A stretch of DNA of 64,000 bases from Desulfovibrio subterraneus (GCF_013340285.1 NZ_BLVO01000016.1:1-64000), one strand, 5' to 3'; positions 1 through 9,423 are shown, numbered from the stretch's first letter. The notes: generated by a model from the letters alone, not told the origin. Numbers and translations are program-made.

Positions 1-2
1 CG

Positions 3-110
3 CACGTAAGCCAGAACTCACAGCGGGAAGTGCTGCGCGGCAAGCATCCGCGGGAAACGATGCTGAAGGGGATGTATGAAAAAAAAAACAAGGGGCGAAG
101 TGATGAGTGA
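3..110 (+). CDS. 3' end of an unidentified gene (partial)
   Basis: The frame beginning at base 3 is open from the window edge to a TGA at 108-110. Its third codon positions are mostly G or C, unlike the AT-rich gene that follows, so it may be the end of a GC-rich gene entering from outside. The visible tail is short and basic, with LRGKHPRETMLKGMYEKK in its middle. I do not recognise the family. It would overlap the first codons of the downstream ATPase gene (ATG at 76 or 103), as in a translationally coupled pair. The frame at base 2 is also open, to a TGA at 77-79 overlapping the ATG at 76, so the assignment is uncertain. Confidence 0.35.
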   Translation, partial: HVSQNSQREVLRGKHPRETMLKGMYEKKNKGRSDE

Positions 111-2505
111 TTTCGCAAACTATTTTCGATCTGAAAACGATTGGCCTTTTGTTTTAAGAGAACACGAGCTGACTGCTGCCATGGCATTTCTTGATGTGGG
201 AACATCCAGACAACCAAAAATTCTGAGGTTGTTTGGTCCCTCTGGATCTGGGAAAAGTTTTTTTGTGAGAGAGTTACTTACTAAAATTGCCCATGATAAG
301 CCCGATGCAATCGTGCTTTACCTTGATACTCCGCCATCAGATCTTGAAGCTTCGCAGACATTAGAGAAGCTTGGAAGGTTGCTCAAAAAAGAGAGCATAG
401 CTTCAAGGACCCATCCTGTTAGTATTTCACGCAACATGGTATTGCGATTGAAACAACGAAACGTATTGCGCAGCTCATCCTTTATTAACTATCTTTATGG
501 GGTATTTCGAGATCTTATTGGCCAAATTCCGGTGGCTGGGCCAATAGTAAAGGCCTTGCTACCTCAAAATTTACCAATGCGGCAAGAAACTGTGCAAGGG
601 GATATGGCGCTTTTCAACTGTTGCCTTGACATCTCAAACAACTTTCCCGTGTTGTTGGCATTGGATAATATTCAATTTCTTTCAACAAGTATGCTTGAAA
701 TATTAAGAAATACATTTGCAGAAGCAGGGTGTATGTTTTGTTTTGTTGTTATTGAAAGGACCAAACAAAGCAAAGCTATCAATTGGCATCCTGAAATAAG
801 CGATGCAACTTACAAAGACATTTATCTAGAAGCTATTTCAGAAATAGACACGCTCGCTATTGCAAGGGCAGTTCTTCCGGGCCACGAAGATTTACGAGAA
901 TTGGCCAAAAGTATTCATCGACGTAGCGAAGGGAATTTGAAATCAATATGGTTTCAACTAAAATTTACAGTTGAAAGAATAGAAAAGGGCGAGCAGTTTG
1001 CTTTACAGAATTGTACATATGAAAATATTGTGCAATCCTTACCAGCACTTGATCAATTTATTTTAAGAACCATTGTTATTCTTTTAGGCGGGCTGTCAAT
1101 TGCACACTTGATTGAATTGTTCAAAACTTCAAATTTAGGAGTTGATCCTAATCAAATATCGTGGGCTATCAACGACATGATGGCCATGGGCTTGCTTGTC
1201 CTTAACTCTGAATCTCATGACAAGATAAAAATTGAGCACGAGCGTGTTGCAAGCGCGGTAACAGACTTGACTCCAGAAGATGAAAAAATGGAACTCCGTG
1301 AGCAGGTTGTAAAATCTATCGTAAATCTATTAGCAGAAAAACAATTAGCTGATGATGACGTTCTGTATGACCGCCTAATCGGCAACACTCATGAACAAGA
1401 AGTAAGGTCTTGCCCAAAAATACAAACTCACATTGTAAACTTCATAAATACGAAAAATAGTCTTGAACAGTTTACATACCTCTCAACCCTTGGGCGAGAT
1501 ACAGTTTGTTGGGATATTATAGACATTCTTCCATCTTCAACAATAGCAATATTGATGAATGCAGTACAGAAGTGTTCATTGTTTCATTTTGGACTTATAC
1601 TTGCTGAGAGATGCAAAAAAATAGAGGCTCATCGTTCAATCTCACACCTTTATGAAGCAAAGTATTTAGTTCAGCTTTTCCACTACGAACTAGCTCAAGC
1701 TTCGTTACAGGAAGCCAAAGTTGGCCCAGAGCGTAACCTTGTAGCATTTAACATTTTAATAAACTTGAATCGCAACGACGAGGCAACGCGCATAGCGCGC
1801 AGCACCTACAAAAAAGCTAAAAAAGAAACCTGCTCTGAGTTCGAATATGCAATTTTAAGAAGTTCTGGACATTTGTTCAAAAAACAAGAAGCTAAAGAAG
1901 TCTTGGAGGTTGCAATCTCAGGCTTTCACAAGCTGGGCAGTGATTTTGGCGTTGCAACAACACTAAGCAATTTAGCAATCGTCGAGATGGTAATCCCCCA
2001 AACAACACAAGCGGAGAGGCACCTCGACCAAGCATGCACTCTTCTACAAAAATTAATGTCTAATGAAATCTATCAGCCTTTAGTTAATTTAAGTGGCATA
2101 GCCATACTGAATAGAGATTACTCCGCAGCAGAAAGATATCTGCACTTAGCAAAAGGCAATGCCCCCAGAAGTTTAGCCATGGACACTTTGATGTTCGAAT
2201 ATAACGAAATGGCTGTGGCAATTTTGGCAGGCAAGGCTTCAGGTTATGATGCGCTAGAGACCTGCCTGCATATCCACCATAGAGCGCAAAAGACCAAGGA
2301 CATACGCTTTATTGAAACATTGGGCTGGTTTACAAATATGCTTTCTTGTCATTTTGGCTCTGGGCAAGCCACTGATTATTCTTCTGAAATAATTGAAATA
2401 ATTACGGACACTGAGTTGGCAGGACTGGAGTTGCTTGTGTCAACCGACCGATTGGGGCCAGACATTACGGTTCCATATATTTTATCTCCTCATTGGCGCT
2501 ACTGA
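76..2505 (+). CDS. STAND/AAA-type P-loop ATPase with helical-repeat C-terminus
   Basis: The protein has 809 residues from ATG 76, or 800 from ATG 103, which is preceded by a GGGGCGAAG purine stretch. The N-terminus carries a clear Walker A, GPSGSGKS, at about residues 54-61, and a Walker B-like segment FPVLLALDN at about 190-198. This resembles AAA_16/STAND ATPases that use nucleotide-driven assembly. From about residue 400 onward the sequence is helical and TPR-like, with segments such as SHLYEAKYLVQLFHYELAQA, as in STAND sensor domains. No effector domain is recognisable at either end. Codon use is AT-rich compared with the chromosome, suggesting transfer. It is convergent with, and overlaps by 7 bp, the SHMT-like gene. 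Roles in defence or regulation are both possible; neither is shown. Confidence 0.7.
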   Translation: MKKKTRGEVMSDFANYFRSENDWPFVLREHELTAAMAFLDVGTSRQPKILRLFGPSGSGKSFFVRELLTKIAHDKPDAIVLYLDTPPSDLEASQTLEKLGRLLKKESIASRTHPVSISRNMVLRLKQRNVLRSSSFINYLYGVFRDLIGQIPVAGPIVKALLPQNLPMRQETVQGDMALFNCCLDISNNFPVLLALDNIQFLSTSMLEILRNTFAEAGCMFCFVVIERTKQSKAINWHPEISDATYKDIYLEAISEIDTLAIARAVLPGHEDLRELAKSIHRRSEGNLKSIWFQLKFTVERIEKGEQFALQNCTYENIVQSLPALDQFILRTIVILLGGLSIAHLIELFKTSNLGVDPNQISWAINDMMAMGLLVLNSESHDKIKIEHERVASAVTDLTPEDEKMELREQVVKSIVNLLAEKQLADDDVLYDRLIGNTHEQEVRSCPKIQTHIVNFINTKNSLEQFTYLSTLGRDTVCWDIIDILPSSTIAILMNAVQKCSLFHFGLILAERCKKIEAHRSISHLYEAKYLVQLFHYELAQASLQEAKVGPERNLVAFNILINLNRNDEATRIARSTYKKAKKETCSEFEYAILRSSGHLFKKQEAKEVLEVAISGFHKLGSDFGVATTLSNLAIVEMVIPQTTQAERHLDQACTLLQKLMSNEIYQPLVNLSGIAILNRDYSAAERYLHLAKGNAPRSLAMDTLMFEYNEMAVAILAGKASGYDALETCLHIHHRAQKTKDIRFIETLGWFTNMLSCHFGSGQATDYSSEIIEIITDTELAGLELLVSTDRLGPDITVPYILSPHWRY

Positions 2506-3761
2506 TTTTTTAAATAGGTTGGCTGAGGATACTTATGCAGGAGCTCCCGAACAATATCAGTTTTGTTTGCCTTGTTCTCGATAGTGTCGCATATCCAATT
2601 CCCCAAACGCTCTATATCCGTCTTATCTATGCCAAGGATTGCTAAGTTGGTTGTCCCTATTCGCAAACCGGATGCTGTACTTGGCCCACGCAGATCTCCA
2701 GGGATTTGATTTTTATTAAGCAACACGCAGCGATCCTCAAACCTTTTCTCCAGTTCAGCACCAGTTTCTTGCCGGCAAGCTAGATCTAACAATAGGATAT
2801 GGCAATCACTACCATCCGTTACGAGCTTCACACCTCTCTTCTTAAAAGTTTCTGCAAGAAGCTGCGAACGCAAGACTATCTGGTGAGCATATTCTGCAAT
2901 ATCTCTATGTTGCCATTCCAAAATTGTTGCGTATTTCGCAAGTAGGCAAGGCTCATTAGCTCCACCTTGTGTATCAGGAAAAATAGACCGACTAATTTTT
3001 TTATGAAAATCTTCTCGGTATATAACGACTCCTGAATTTGGACCTCTTAAATTCTTCATCATATTAAACGTAGCAAAATCACAATAAGGAAAAATGTTTG
3101 TATGTAGACCGCCAATTATGAAAGGGCAAGTATGTGAAATATCAGCATGCAGAAAAGCATTCACCTTCCGTGCAATCTCGCTACAACGGGCAAAATCAAT
3201 CATCCTCGGCAGAGAACTGCCACCTACAATAATCAATTTGGGCCGGCGCTCTTGCGCCACCATCTCTAATAATTCATAGTCAATATAGCCATCTTCTCTT
3301 AAGCCAAAGTTATATGTCTTATTTCGTCTCGAGAGTAGTACTGTGTGGGAAATATGACCACCATCAGATGGCTTGAGACATAATACTTCATCTTTAGAAG
3401 TAAGCACTGCGTTGTAAACAATCTGGTTTGCCTGAGTGCCCGAATGGGGCTGTAGTGAAACACGGTATCCTGTTGAGTCCGAAAACATATTAAGCAGTAG
3501 CTGCTCCCCCTCAGCCTCCACGATATCCATAACCGCTGCTCCAGGAAGATACCTTTCTCCAACGATTCCTTCGACAGGAAGTAGCGTAGATGGCTCAGCT
3601 TGCGCCTTCAGTACCGATGGGAAGGGATAGCAGGCACTCGCAACGAGATGTAGATGATTAGATATAACCCCTCGTTGCATCGCTATTATTTCATCAAGAC
3701 GACCAAGCGATTGCGATCCAAAGTAATCATGATATTTTTGCTTTCTTCTTATGATATTCAT
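2499..3761 (-). CDS. degenerate serine hydroxymethyltransferase-like PLP protein
   Basis: The 420-residue length and whole-length pattern match the SHMT/GlyA family (fold-type I PLP enzymes). Recognisable segments are LQPHSGTQAN (about 102-111), GGHISH, the PLP-contacting aspartate and histidine in HADISHTCP, and a lysine in MMKNLRGP that aligns with the Schiff-base lysine of canonical HKTLAGPRGG. Catalytic positions are altered. The canonical LIASEN reads LVASAC here, which loses the glutamate. The two tyrosines of KYAEG and RYYGG are also absent (PVEG and RYLPG). Cofactor binding is therefore likely, but ordinary serine/glycine-folate chemistry is doubtful. GGAA lies just upstream of the ATG. 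Low GC like its neighbour implies joint acquisition. Confidence 0.75.
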   Translation of the reverse strand: MNIIRRKQKYHDYFGSQSLGRLDEIIAMQRGVISNHLHLVASACYPFPSVLKAQAEPSTLLPVEGIVGERYLPGAAVMDIVEAEGEQLLLNMFSDSTGYRVSLQPHSGTQANQIVYNAVLTSKDEVLCLKPSDGGHISHTVLLSRRNKTYNFGLREDGYIDYELLEMVAQERRPKLIIVGGSSLPRMIDFARCSEIARKVNAFLHADISHTCPFIIGGLHTNIFPYCDFATFNMMKNLRGPNSGVVIYREDFHKKISRSIFPDTQGGANEPCLLAKYATILEWQHRDIAEYAHQIVLRSQLLAETFKKRGVKLVTDGSDCHILLLDLACRQETGAELEKRFEDRCVLLNKNQIPGDLRGPSTASGLRIGTTNLAILGIDKTDIERLGNWICDTIENKANKTDIVRELLHKYPQPTYLKNQ

Positions 3762-3803
3762 AATTTCCAGTTATCAGTTAGTTAGTTTGTTGCTTCCAAG
3801 AAT

Positions 3804-3832
3804 TTGTTAAAAGCATAATAAATAGTTGTCAA
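3804..3832 (-). promoter_or_regulatory. candidate promoter of the SHMT-like gene
   Basis: On the minus strand a perfect TTGACA (3832-3827) is followed after 17 nt by TAACAA (3809-3804), about 43 bases before the ATG at 3761. The -35 match is perfect and the -10 is weak. It lies in an AT-rich stretch between the island and the core genome. Confidence 0.45.
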
Positions 3833-3878
3833 CATATGCGCTCCATCCCCTTGCCACGCCACTCAACCTATGCCACTC

Positions 3879-3889
3879 TGGTCAGACCA
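3879..3889. promoter_or_regulatory. GntR/FCD-type operator upstream of malate synthase
   Basis: TGGTCAGACCA is a perfect palindrome around a central A, 200 bp before the malate synthase start. GntR-family FCD regulators of the PdhR/LldR type bind palindromes with the core GGTCnGACC or GGTnnnACC. A GntR/FCD gene lies at 58525 in this window, but a regulatory link is inference. The rest of the 3762-4089 gap holds the minus-strand promoter and the inverted repeat listed next; no gene is seen. Confidence 0.5.
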
Positions 3890-3970
3890 ATTGTGGCAGT
3901 TTACACGTCTCTGATAAGCTGCGGGCTGGTGTTTGTTGCTGTGTAAAAATAACGCCGTTTGCCCCATGCC

Positions 3971-3998
3971 TGTGATAGGATTGGTTGGTCTTATCACA
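3971..3998. repeat. inverted repeat before malate synthase
   Basis: TGTGATAGGA (3971-3980) and TCTTATCACA (3989-3998) are inverted copies matching at 9 of 10 positions, separated by TTGGTTGG. It may be an operator (the outer TGTGA/TCACA halves recall CRP/FNR sites, although the spacing is too wide) or an RNA hairpin in the glcB leader. Confidence 0.4.
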
Positions 3999-4089
3999 GT
4001 GCCGCTTCCATCAAGGGACACCACACTAGCCTGAGGCCGCTGTTGCCTGTTGTTTGCCGGGCAGGGCGGCCGCATACAAGGAGACTGGC

Positions 4090-6264
4090 ATGGGACAGAG
4101 GGTACGCATCGGAAATCTTGAAATATCCAGCCCCCTGCATGATTGTGTTGCCAATGACATCGCCCCGGGGACGGGCCTTGCGCCGGAGGAGTTCTGGCGC
4201 AATCTGGAAGCGGCCCTGCGTGAGTTGCAGCCCCGGAATAAGGAATTGCTTGCCGTTCGTGATCGCATGCAGGAGGCAATAGACCGCTGGCATATCGAGA
4301 ACAGGGGCAAGCCCCATGACGCCGCAGCCTACAAGCAATACCTGATCAGCCTCGGGTATCTGCGTCCTGCGGGTGAAGATTTTTCCATAACGGTTGAGAA
4401 TGTGGACCCTGAGATTGCGACCATTGCGGGGCCGCAGCTCGTGGTGCCCGTTACCAACGCCCGGTATGCGCTCAACGCGGCCAACGCGCGTTGGGGCAGC
4501 CTGTATGACGCTCTCTATGGCACAGACGTACTGCCGGAGAGCAACGGCGCTGAAAAAGGCCCGCAGTACAATCCCGTGCGCGGTGCCAGGGTTATTGAAT
4601 ATGCTGCCGAGTTTCTGGACACGGCTGCGCCGCTTGCCAAGGGCAGCCATGCGGAGGTTGTTGCCTACGCCGTGTCCGACAAGGGCGGCGTGAAGACCCT
4701 GCATGTTACGCTGGCGGGAGATAGCTCCACCGGTCTTGCGAACCCTGCGCAGTTTTCGGGCTACGTGGAAGAGGGCGAGCGACTGACCATTCTTCTGCGC
4801 AACAACGGCCTGCATATCGAATTGCTGGTGGATCGCAGCCACCCCATCGGTGCGCAGAATCCATCCGGCATCAAGGATGTGGTGCTGGAAGCCGCCATGA
4901 CCACCATCAACGACTGCGAAGATTCCGTGGCCGTTGTGGACGGCGAGGACAAGGCGCTGGCCTATGGCAACTGGCTTGGGCTCATCAAGGGCACGCTCAC
5001 TGCCTCCTTCCCGAAGGGAAAGACAATGGTGGACCGCAGTCTGAACCCCGACCGCACCTACACCGCGCCGGATGGCTCGTCCATGGCACTTTCCGGCCGC
5101 AGCATGCTGCTTATCCGCAACGTGGGGCATCTCATGACCACGGATGCCGTGCTCATGGACGGTAACGAGATTCCGGAAGGCATTCTGGATGCCTTTGTCA
5201 CCGCCTATGTGGCCCTGCACGAACACAAGGGCACCGCGCGCTACGGCAACAGCAAGACGGGCAGCGTCTACATCGTGAAGCCCAAGATGCACGGACCGGA
5301 TGAAGTGGCCTTTGCCTGCGATATCTTTGCCGCAGCGGAAAAAGCCACGGGCCTGCCCGCACGTACCCTCAAGATAGGCATCATGGACGAGGAACGGCGC
5401 ACTACCCTGAACCTCAAGGAGTGCATCCGCGCCGCCAAAGACCGCGTCATATTCATCAATACCGGCTTCCTCGACCGCACGGGTGACGAGATTCACACCA
5501 GCATGGAAGCAGGCCCCATGGTTCGCAAGAACGACATGAAGTCGCAACCCTGGATTGCGGCCTATGAAGACTGGAACGTGGATGTGGGCCTTGCCGCCGG
5601 TTTCCACAAGCGCGCCCAGATCGGCAAGGGCATGTGGCCCAAGCCGGACATGATGGCGGAAATGATGGTTGCCAAGATCGGCCATCCCAAGGCTGCGGCC
5701 AACTGCGCATGGGTGCCTTCACCCACTGCGGCCACCCTGCACGCCATGCACTACCACATGGTGGATGTGTTTGCGCAGCAGGCAGCGCTTATCGGCAAGC
5801 CCCGCGCCAGCCTTGATGACCTTATCGCCATGCCCCTGCTCACCGGCACGCTGTCGGCAGAAGAGGTGCAGCGCGAGCTGGATAACAACGCACAGGGTAT
5901 CCTCGGCTACGTGGTGCGCTGGATCGATCAGGGTATCGGTTGCTCCAAGGTGCCGGACATCACGGACGTGGGCCTGATGGAAGACCGCGCAACACTGCGT
6001 ATTTCCAGCCAGTATATTGCCAACTGGATGCACCATGGCGTGTGCTCGCCGGAGCAGGTCATGGAAACCATGCGCCGCATGGCAGCCGTAGTGGACCGCC
6101 AGAACGAAGGTGATCCGCTCTACAAGCCCATGGCTGCGAATTTTGAAGCCAGCATCGCCTTCAAGGCGGCCTGCGATCTCGTGTTCAAGGGGCGCCAGCA
6201 GCCCAGCGGCTACACCGAACCCATTCTGCATGCCCGCAGACGCGAGGTGAAGGCGCAGGGGTAA
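4090..6264 (+). CDS. glcB: malate synthase G
   Basis: Condenses glyoxylate and acetyl-CoA to malate and CoA in the cytoplasm. I chose ATG 4090 because AAGGAG at 4078-4083 is well spaced. The resulting 724 residues match the roughly 723 residues of E. coli GlcB, whereas the longer upstream start adds an unrelated tail. Similarity is collinear throughout, including [35 protein letters not shown] with the catalytic arginine (R343), [17 protein letters not shown] and [13 protein letters not shown] with the catalytic aspartate (D632). No isocitrate lyase gene is nearby, so glyoxylate may come from glycolate or another source. It appears to be a single-gene unit with its own operator and a strong terminator. 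Confidence 0.97.
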   Translation: MGQRVRIGNLEISSPLHDCVANDIAPGTGLAPEEFWRNLEAALRELQPRNKELLAVRDRMQEAIDRWHIENRGKPHDAAAYKQYLISLGYLRPAGEDFSITVENVDPEIATIAGPQLVVPVTNARYALNAANARWGSLYDALYGTDVLPESNGAEKGPQYNPVRGARVIEYAAEFLDTAAPLAKGSHAEVVAYAVSDKGGVKTLHVTLAGDSSTGLANPAQFSGYVEEGERLTILLRNNGLHIELLVDRSHPIGAQNPSGIKDVVLEAAMTTINDCEDSVAVVDGEDKALAYGNWLGLIKGTLTASFPKGKTMVDRSLNPDRTYTAPDGSSMALSGRSMLLIRNVGHLMTTDAVLMDGNEIPEGILDAFVTAYVALHEHKGTARYGNSKTGSVYIVKPKMHGPDEVAFACDIFAAAEKATGLPARTLKIGIMDEERRTTLNLKECIRAAKDRVIFINTGFLDRTGDEIHTSMEAGPMVRKNDMKSQPWIAAYEDWNVDVGLAAGFHKRAQIGKGMWPKPDMMAEMMVAKIGHPKAAANCAWVPSPTAATLHAMHYHMVDVFAQQAALIGKPRASLDDLIAMPLLTGTLSAEEVQRELDNNAQGILGYVVRWIDQGIGCSKVPDITDVGLMEDRATLRISSQYIANWMHHGVCSPEQVMETMRRMAAVVDRQNEGDPLYKPMAANFEASIAFKAACDLVFKGRQQPSGYTEPILHARRREVKAQG

Positions 6265-6304
6265 TCTCTGGAACAGCAGATCAGAGTATAAACTATTGAT
6301 ATGG

Positions 6305-6343
6305 AACGCGGAGCAACGCACAGCGCGCTGCTCCGCGTTTTTT
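6305..6343 (+). terminator. rho-independent terminator after glcB
   Basis: An 11-bp perfect stem, AACGCGGAGCA (6305-6315) with TGCTCCGCGTT (6329-6339), runs into a T-rich tract. It lies 40 bp after the glcB stop. Confidence 0.85.
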
Positions 6344-6419
6344 GTCCTGCTCTGGCTTTGCAGCGGAGAATGCGATATGAGTCGCATGGGGAATCTCTGT
6401 GTAATGGAGGGGGGATACC

Positions 6420-7595
6420 ATGCGAATACGCGGGGGGAAGAACTGCCGGTTGCTGCTTGTCGGGGCAAACTATTATCTGGAACGTGAACTGAGCCACGCC
6501 GCCAGAATGGTGGGAGTGGAAATGGAAGTGTTTCCCGCCCACAGGCATGCCCATGACTTCGGCACGGCCTTGCTGGAGCATATGCGGCGGTTCAGGCCGG
6601 ATGCCGTGCTGAGCGTCAATGCCAGAGGGCTCGGCAACTGGACCGAGCTGCCGGATGTGCTGGGGCGCATGGGGGCTGCGCTGTGCGTCTGGTTCATCGA
6701 CAGTCCCGAGCATTTTGTCTCCGGCTCGGTGCCGGACAGCGAGAACCTGCTGCTTTTTACCTGTGAACGGCAGGCCATGCCCCTGTTGCAGGCATGGGGT
6801 GGCAGGCGCGTGCATTACCTGCCCCTTGCGGCAGATGCGGCACGCCTGCACGGGCAGGAAGACCGTTTTCTGCCGGAAGCGGAAATAACGGCATCCTTTC
6901 TCGGGGTAACATGGACGGAAAAGAAAGCCCTGTGCCTCCGGAACGGGCGTTTTCCACGGTTCATCCTGCGCCGGTACAGGGAACTGGGCAGACGGTTTGC
7001 CGCAGCGCCCGAGCCTTCCGTACTGGCCTTTCTCACCCGCGAGGAACCGGCTTTTGTGGACGCGGCCCGTAATGCGCTGGGCAGTGAACGGTTAAGGGAT
7101 TTGTGCATTTTGATCTGCTGGGAAGCCAATACGGCGAAGCGGGTGCCCATGGTGCGTGCTCTGCTGCCCTTTGCGCCGGTGATTGCGGGCGATGCCTACT
7201 GGAAGCAGCATATCCCCGACGATGCATGTGCGCGGCTGCACCCGCCCATAGGATATTACGCGCCCGATCTGTTCAATTTCTACCGCCACAGCCGTGTGAA
7301 CCTGAACGTCTCCAGTGCGCAACTGCCCACGGCGACCACGCAGCGTATTTTTGATGTTCCAAGCGCGGGCGGTTTCGTCATCTCCGACCACAAGGAACAG
7401 ATTGCGGAATGCTTTGATATAGGCACAGAGGCCGTGACCTTTTCGCGGACGGATGAGATAGGGCCGCTGGTGGAATACTACGCCGCGAACCGTGAAGCGG
7501 CGGGCAACGTGGTTGCCAACGCCCGCAGGCGCATCCTTGCCGAGCATACCTACGGGCACCGGCTGCAGGCCATTGTGCGGGCGGTGCAGGAATAG
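6420..7595 (+). CDS. CgeB-like glycosyltransferase family protein
   Basis: The 391-residue protein resembles CgeB/group 1-type glycosyltransferases of the GT-B fold. An N-terminal Rossmann-like start (RLLLVGANYYLERELSHAA) and the DAVLSVNARGL segment are followed by CVWFIDSPEHF, and a C-terminal half contains NLNVSSAQLP and RIFDVPSAGGFVISDHKEQI, typical of this family's donor-binding region. The substrate cannot be inferred; such proteins in Desulfovibrio-like genomes often modify surface glycans or flagellin. The start is supported by GGAGGGGGGATACC immediately upstream. It stands alone between the glcB terminator and the ada-like gene. Confidence 0.75.
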   Translation: MRIRGGKNCRLLLVGANYYLERELSHAARMVGVEMEVFPAHRHAHDFGTALLEHMRRFRPDAVLSVNARGLGNWTELPDVLGRMGAALCVWFIDSPEHFVSGSVPDSENLLLFTCERQAMPLLQAWGGRRVHYLPLAADAARLHGQEDRFLPEAEITASFLGVTWTEKKALCLRNGRFPRFILRRYRELGRRFAAAPEPSVLAFLTREEPAFVDAARNALGSERLRDLCILICWEANTAKRVPMVRALLPFAPVIAGDAYWKQHIPDDACARLHPPIGYYAPDLFNFYRHSRVNLNVSSAQLPTATTQRIFDVPSAGGFVISDHKEQIAECFDIGTEAVTFSRTDEIGPLVEYYAANREAAGNVVANARRRILAEHTYGHRLQAIVRAVQE

Positions 7596-7790
7596 GGCGG
7601 TTGCAGTTCCCGGCCATACGCGGTGCGACAGGCTGTACTGTGCAGGCAATGCGTACATTGGCGCACACATTGTTCGATTTTGAACGGATTGCGGTATATC
7701 CGGTGGAAACACGTTGCGATATGAGCGCAATATTCGGGTCGTCATCAGGCGCTGTCGTACCTATGCTATGCTTAAGACGCGGAGGACATT

Positions 7791-8726
7791 ATGGAGCACA
7801 TGACGCAATCGGACGACTACGCCCGCATAGAAACAGCCATACGGTTCATCGAAGAACATCACAGGGAGCAGCCGGATCTGGATGAGATCGCGCGGCAGGT
7901 GCACCTGAGCAAGTTTCATTTCGACCGCCTGTTCCGCCGCTGGGCAGGGGTGAGCCCCAAACGCTTTTTGCAGTATGTGACGCTGGAATACGCCAAGGGT
8001 ATGTTGCAGGCGGGCAACCTGCAGGCGGTGGCTCTTGAGGCAGGCTTGTCAGGCACGGCGCGTCTGCATGATCTTTTCGTGACCATAGAGGCAATGACGC
8101 CGGGGGAATACCGCAACGGCGGTTCCGGTCTGTCATTGCGGTACGGGGTTGCAGCAACGCCGTTCGGCGAATGCCTTGTGGCATGGACAGAACGAGGGCT
8201 GTGCCATCTGGGCTTTGTGCCGCAGAGCGGCTTTGCTGCGGGGCCACATACACCCGATTTAACCGGTTCGCCCAGTTCGCCCAATTCGGACAATTCGCCA
8301 GGCTTGGCACCTGACTTGGCGGCGGCGCTGGATGCGCTGAAAGCCAGATGGCCCGCAGCCGCATTGCAGGAAGATGCCGCCGGAGCGGAAGATATAGCGG
8401 CAAGAATTTTCGTGCCGGATGCCCGCACCGCACGTCCTTTTCACCTGCATCTCAAAGGCACCAACTTTCAGATTCAGGTCTGGAAGGCGCTGTTGCAGAT
8501 ACCGGAAGGCTGGGTGGCCAGCTATGAAGAGCTAGCGGGCTTCATGGGCAATCCCAAAGCGTTTCGCGCCGTGGCCAGTGCTGTGGCGGCCAATCCCGTG
8601 GGCTTTCTCATCCCCTGCCACAGGGTGATACGCAAAAGCGGCGAGGCCCATAACTACCGCTGGGGTCACCTGCGCAAGAAAGCCATTCTCGCGTGGGAGG
8701 CAGCCAGAAATACTCCGGCTGCATAG
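7791..8726 (+). CDS. AraC-type regulator fused to O6-methylguanine-DNA methyltransferase (Ada-like)
   Basis: Residues about 10-110 form an AraC-type helix-turn-helix (HLSKFHFDRLFRRWAGVSPKRF). Residues about 220-305 are an Ogt/Ada methyltransferase domain with the active-site motif PCHRVI (acceptor Cys276) and YRWG. It would repair O6-alkylguanine by self-methylation and may regulate transcription. The zinc-binding, phosphotriester-methylated N-terminal domain of E. coli Ada is absent, so a different activation route is expected. A Pro/Ser-rich linker near residue 160 (TGSPSSPNSDNSPG) is encoded by a short tandem-like DNA repeat. GGAGG precedes the ATG. A second in-frame ATG lies three codons downstream. 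Confidence 0.9.
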   Translation: MEHMTQSDDYARIETAIRFIEEHHREQPDLDEIARQVHLSKFHFDRLFRRWAGVSPKRFLQYVTLEYAKGMLQAGNLQAVALEAGLSGTARLHDLFVTIEAMTPGEYRNGGSGLSLRYGVAATPFGECLVAWTERGLCHLGFVPQSGFAAGPHTPDLTGSPSSPNSDNSPGLAPDLAAALDALKARWPAAALQEDAAGAEDIAARIFVPDARTARPFHLHLKGTNFQIQVWKALLQIPEGWVASYEELAGFMGNPKAFRAVASAVAANPVGFLIPCHRVIRKSGEAHNYRWGHLRKKAILAWEAARNTPAA

Positions 8727-8976
8727 GGGTAGGTTAGTTTACGGCATCCTTCGGGAGGAATCGCAAGAGTGGGCTGAAGGCAAAGGACGGTATGTAGCCG
8801 TGTGCAAGCGGCGCAGGCTTTCCGCTGTTGGCTGAATACGGGACGCTTACGGATGCGGGGAGCAACGCGGGATACTTTCCTTGCCCTTGTACGATCTCTT
8901 TAGCCGGCAGTATTCGTCCGGATTTATTCATCCGTTTTATTTATCCGATTTTTTCTCTGGCATTATCCGTCTGGCT

Positions 8977-9423
8977 TTATTCCTCAAGACCAGTCCCTGC
9001 ACAGGCATGGCCCAGCTTGCGGCACAGGTTGCCGAGCTGTGTCTGTTCTTCGGGCGTGAGCACGGAAAAGAGCTCGGCGATGCCCTGCGCGTGTGCGGGG
9101 AATATGCGCTCTATGAGTTCACGCCCTTCATCTGTGAGATGCACAGTGCTGAAGCGGCGGTCTGCCTCGCCTCTTTGTCTGCGGACAAGTCCTCTTTTTT
9201 CCAGATTATCCACAACGGTTGTCATGTTCCCGCCGGATTTCAGCAGCTTCTGGGCAAGCGCGCGCTGGCAGAGCGGACCTTTGTGCAGCAATGCTTCCAG
9301 CACGCCGAACTGGCTGATGGTAAGGTTGTGTCCGCCAAGGTGCGCATGTGCGCACGAGGTTACGGTGTCTGCGGCGCGGGCCAGCTTTACGTAGGTTGCG
9401 AGAGCCTGTTGCGTTTGGGGCAT
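8977..9423 (-). CDS. MarR-family transcriptional regulator
   Basis: A winged helix-turn-helix of 148 residues from ATG 9423, chosen because AAGGAGG lies 7 nt upstream and the length is typical of MarR; a longer open frame adds an unlikely low-complexity leader. Family signals are LTISQFGVLEALLHKGPLCQ, LLKSGGNMTTVVDNLEKRGLVRR and the wing GEADRRFSTVHLTDEG. MarR proteins are dimeric repressors, often released by phenolic or oxidative ligands. The target may be its own promoter or the divergently transcribed helicase gene. The GC-rich 250-bp stretch between its stop and the ada-like gene shows no convincing gene. Confidence 0.9.
   Translation of the reverse strand: MPQTQQALATYVKLARAADTVTSCAHAHLGGHNLTISQFGVLEALLHKGPLCQRALAQKLLKSGGNMTTVVDNLEKRGLVRRQRGEADRRFSTVHLTDEGRELIERIFPAHAQGIAELFSVLTPEEQTQLGNLCRKLGHACAGTGLEE

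Noticed and set aside
4054-4089. Upstream extension of malate synthase to 4054
   Set aside because: ATG 4090 has the proper ribosome site and family length.
3994-5685. 563-codon reverse-strand frame opposite malate synthase
   Set aside because: It mirrors the GC-rich codon pattern of glcB and has no family similarity; a shadow frame.
8734-8931. 65-codon minus-strand frame downstream of marR
   Set aside because: No ribosome site and low-complexity composition; listed only as uncertain sequence.
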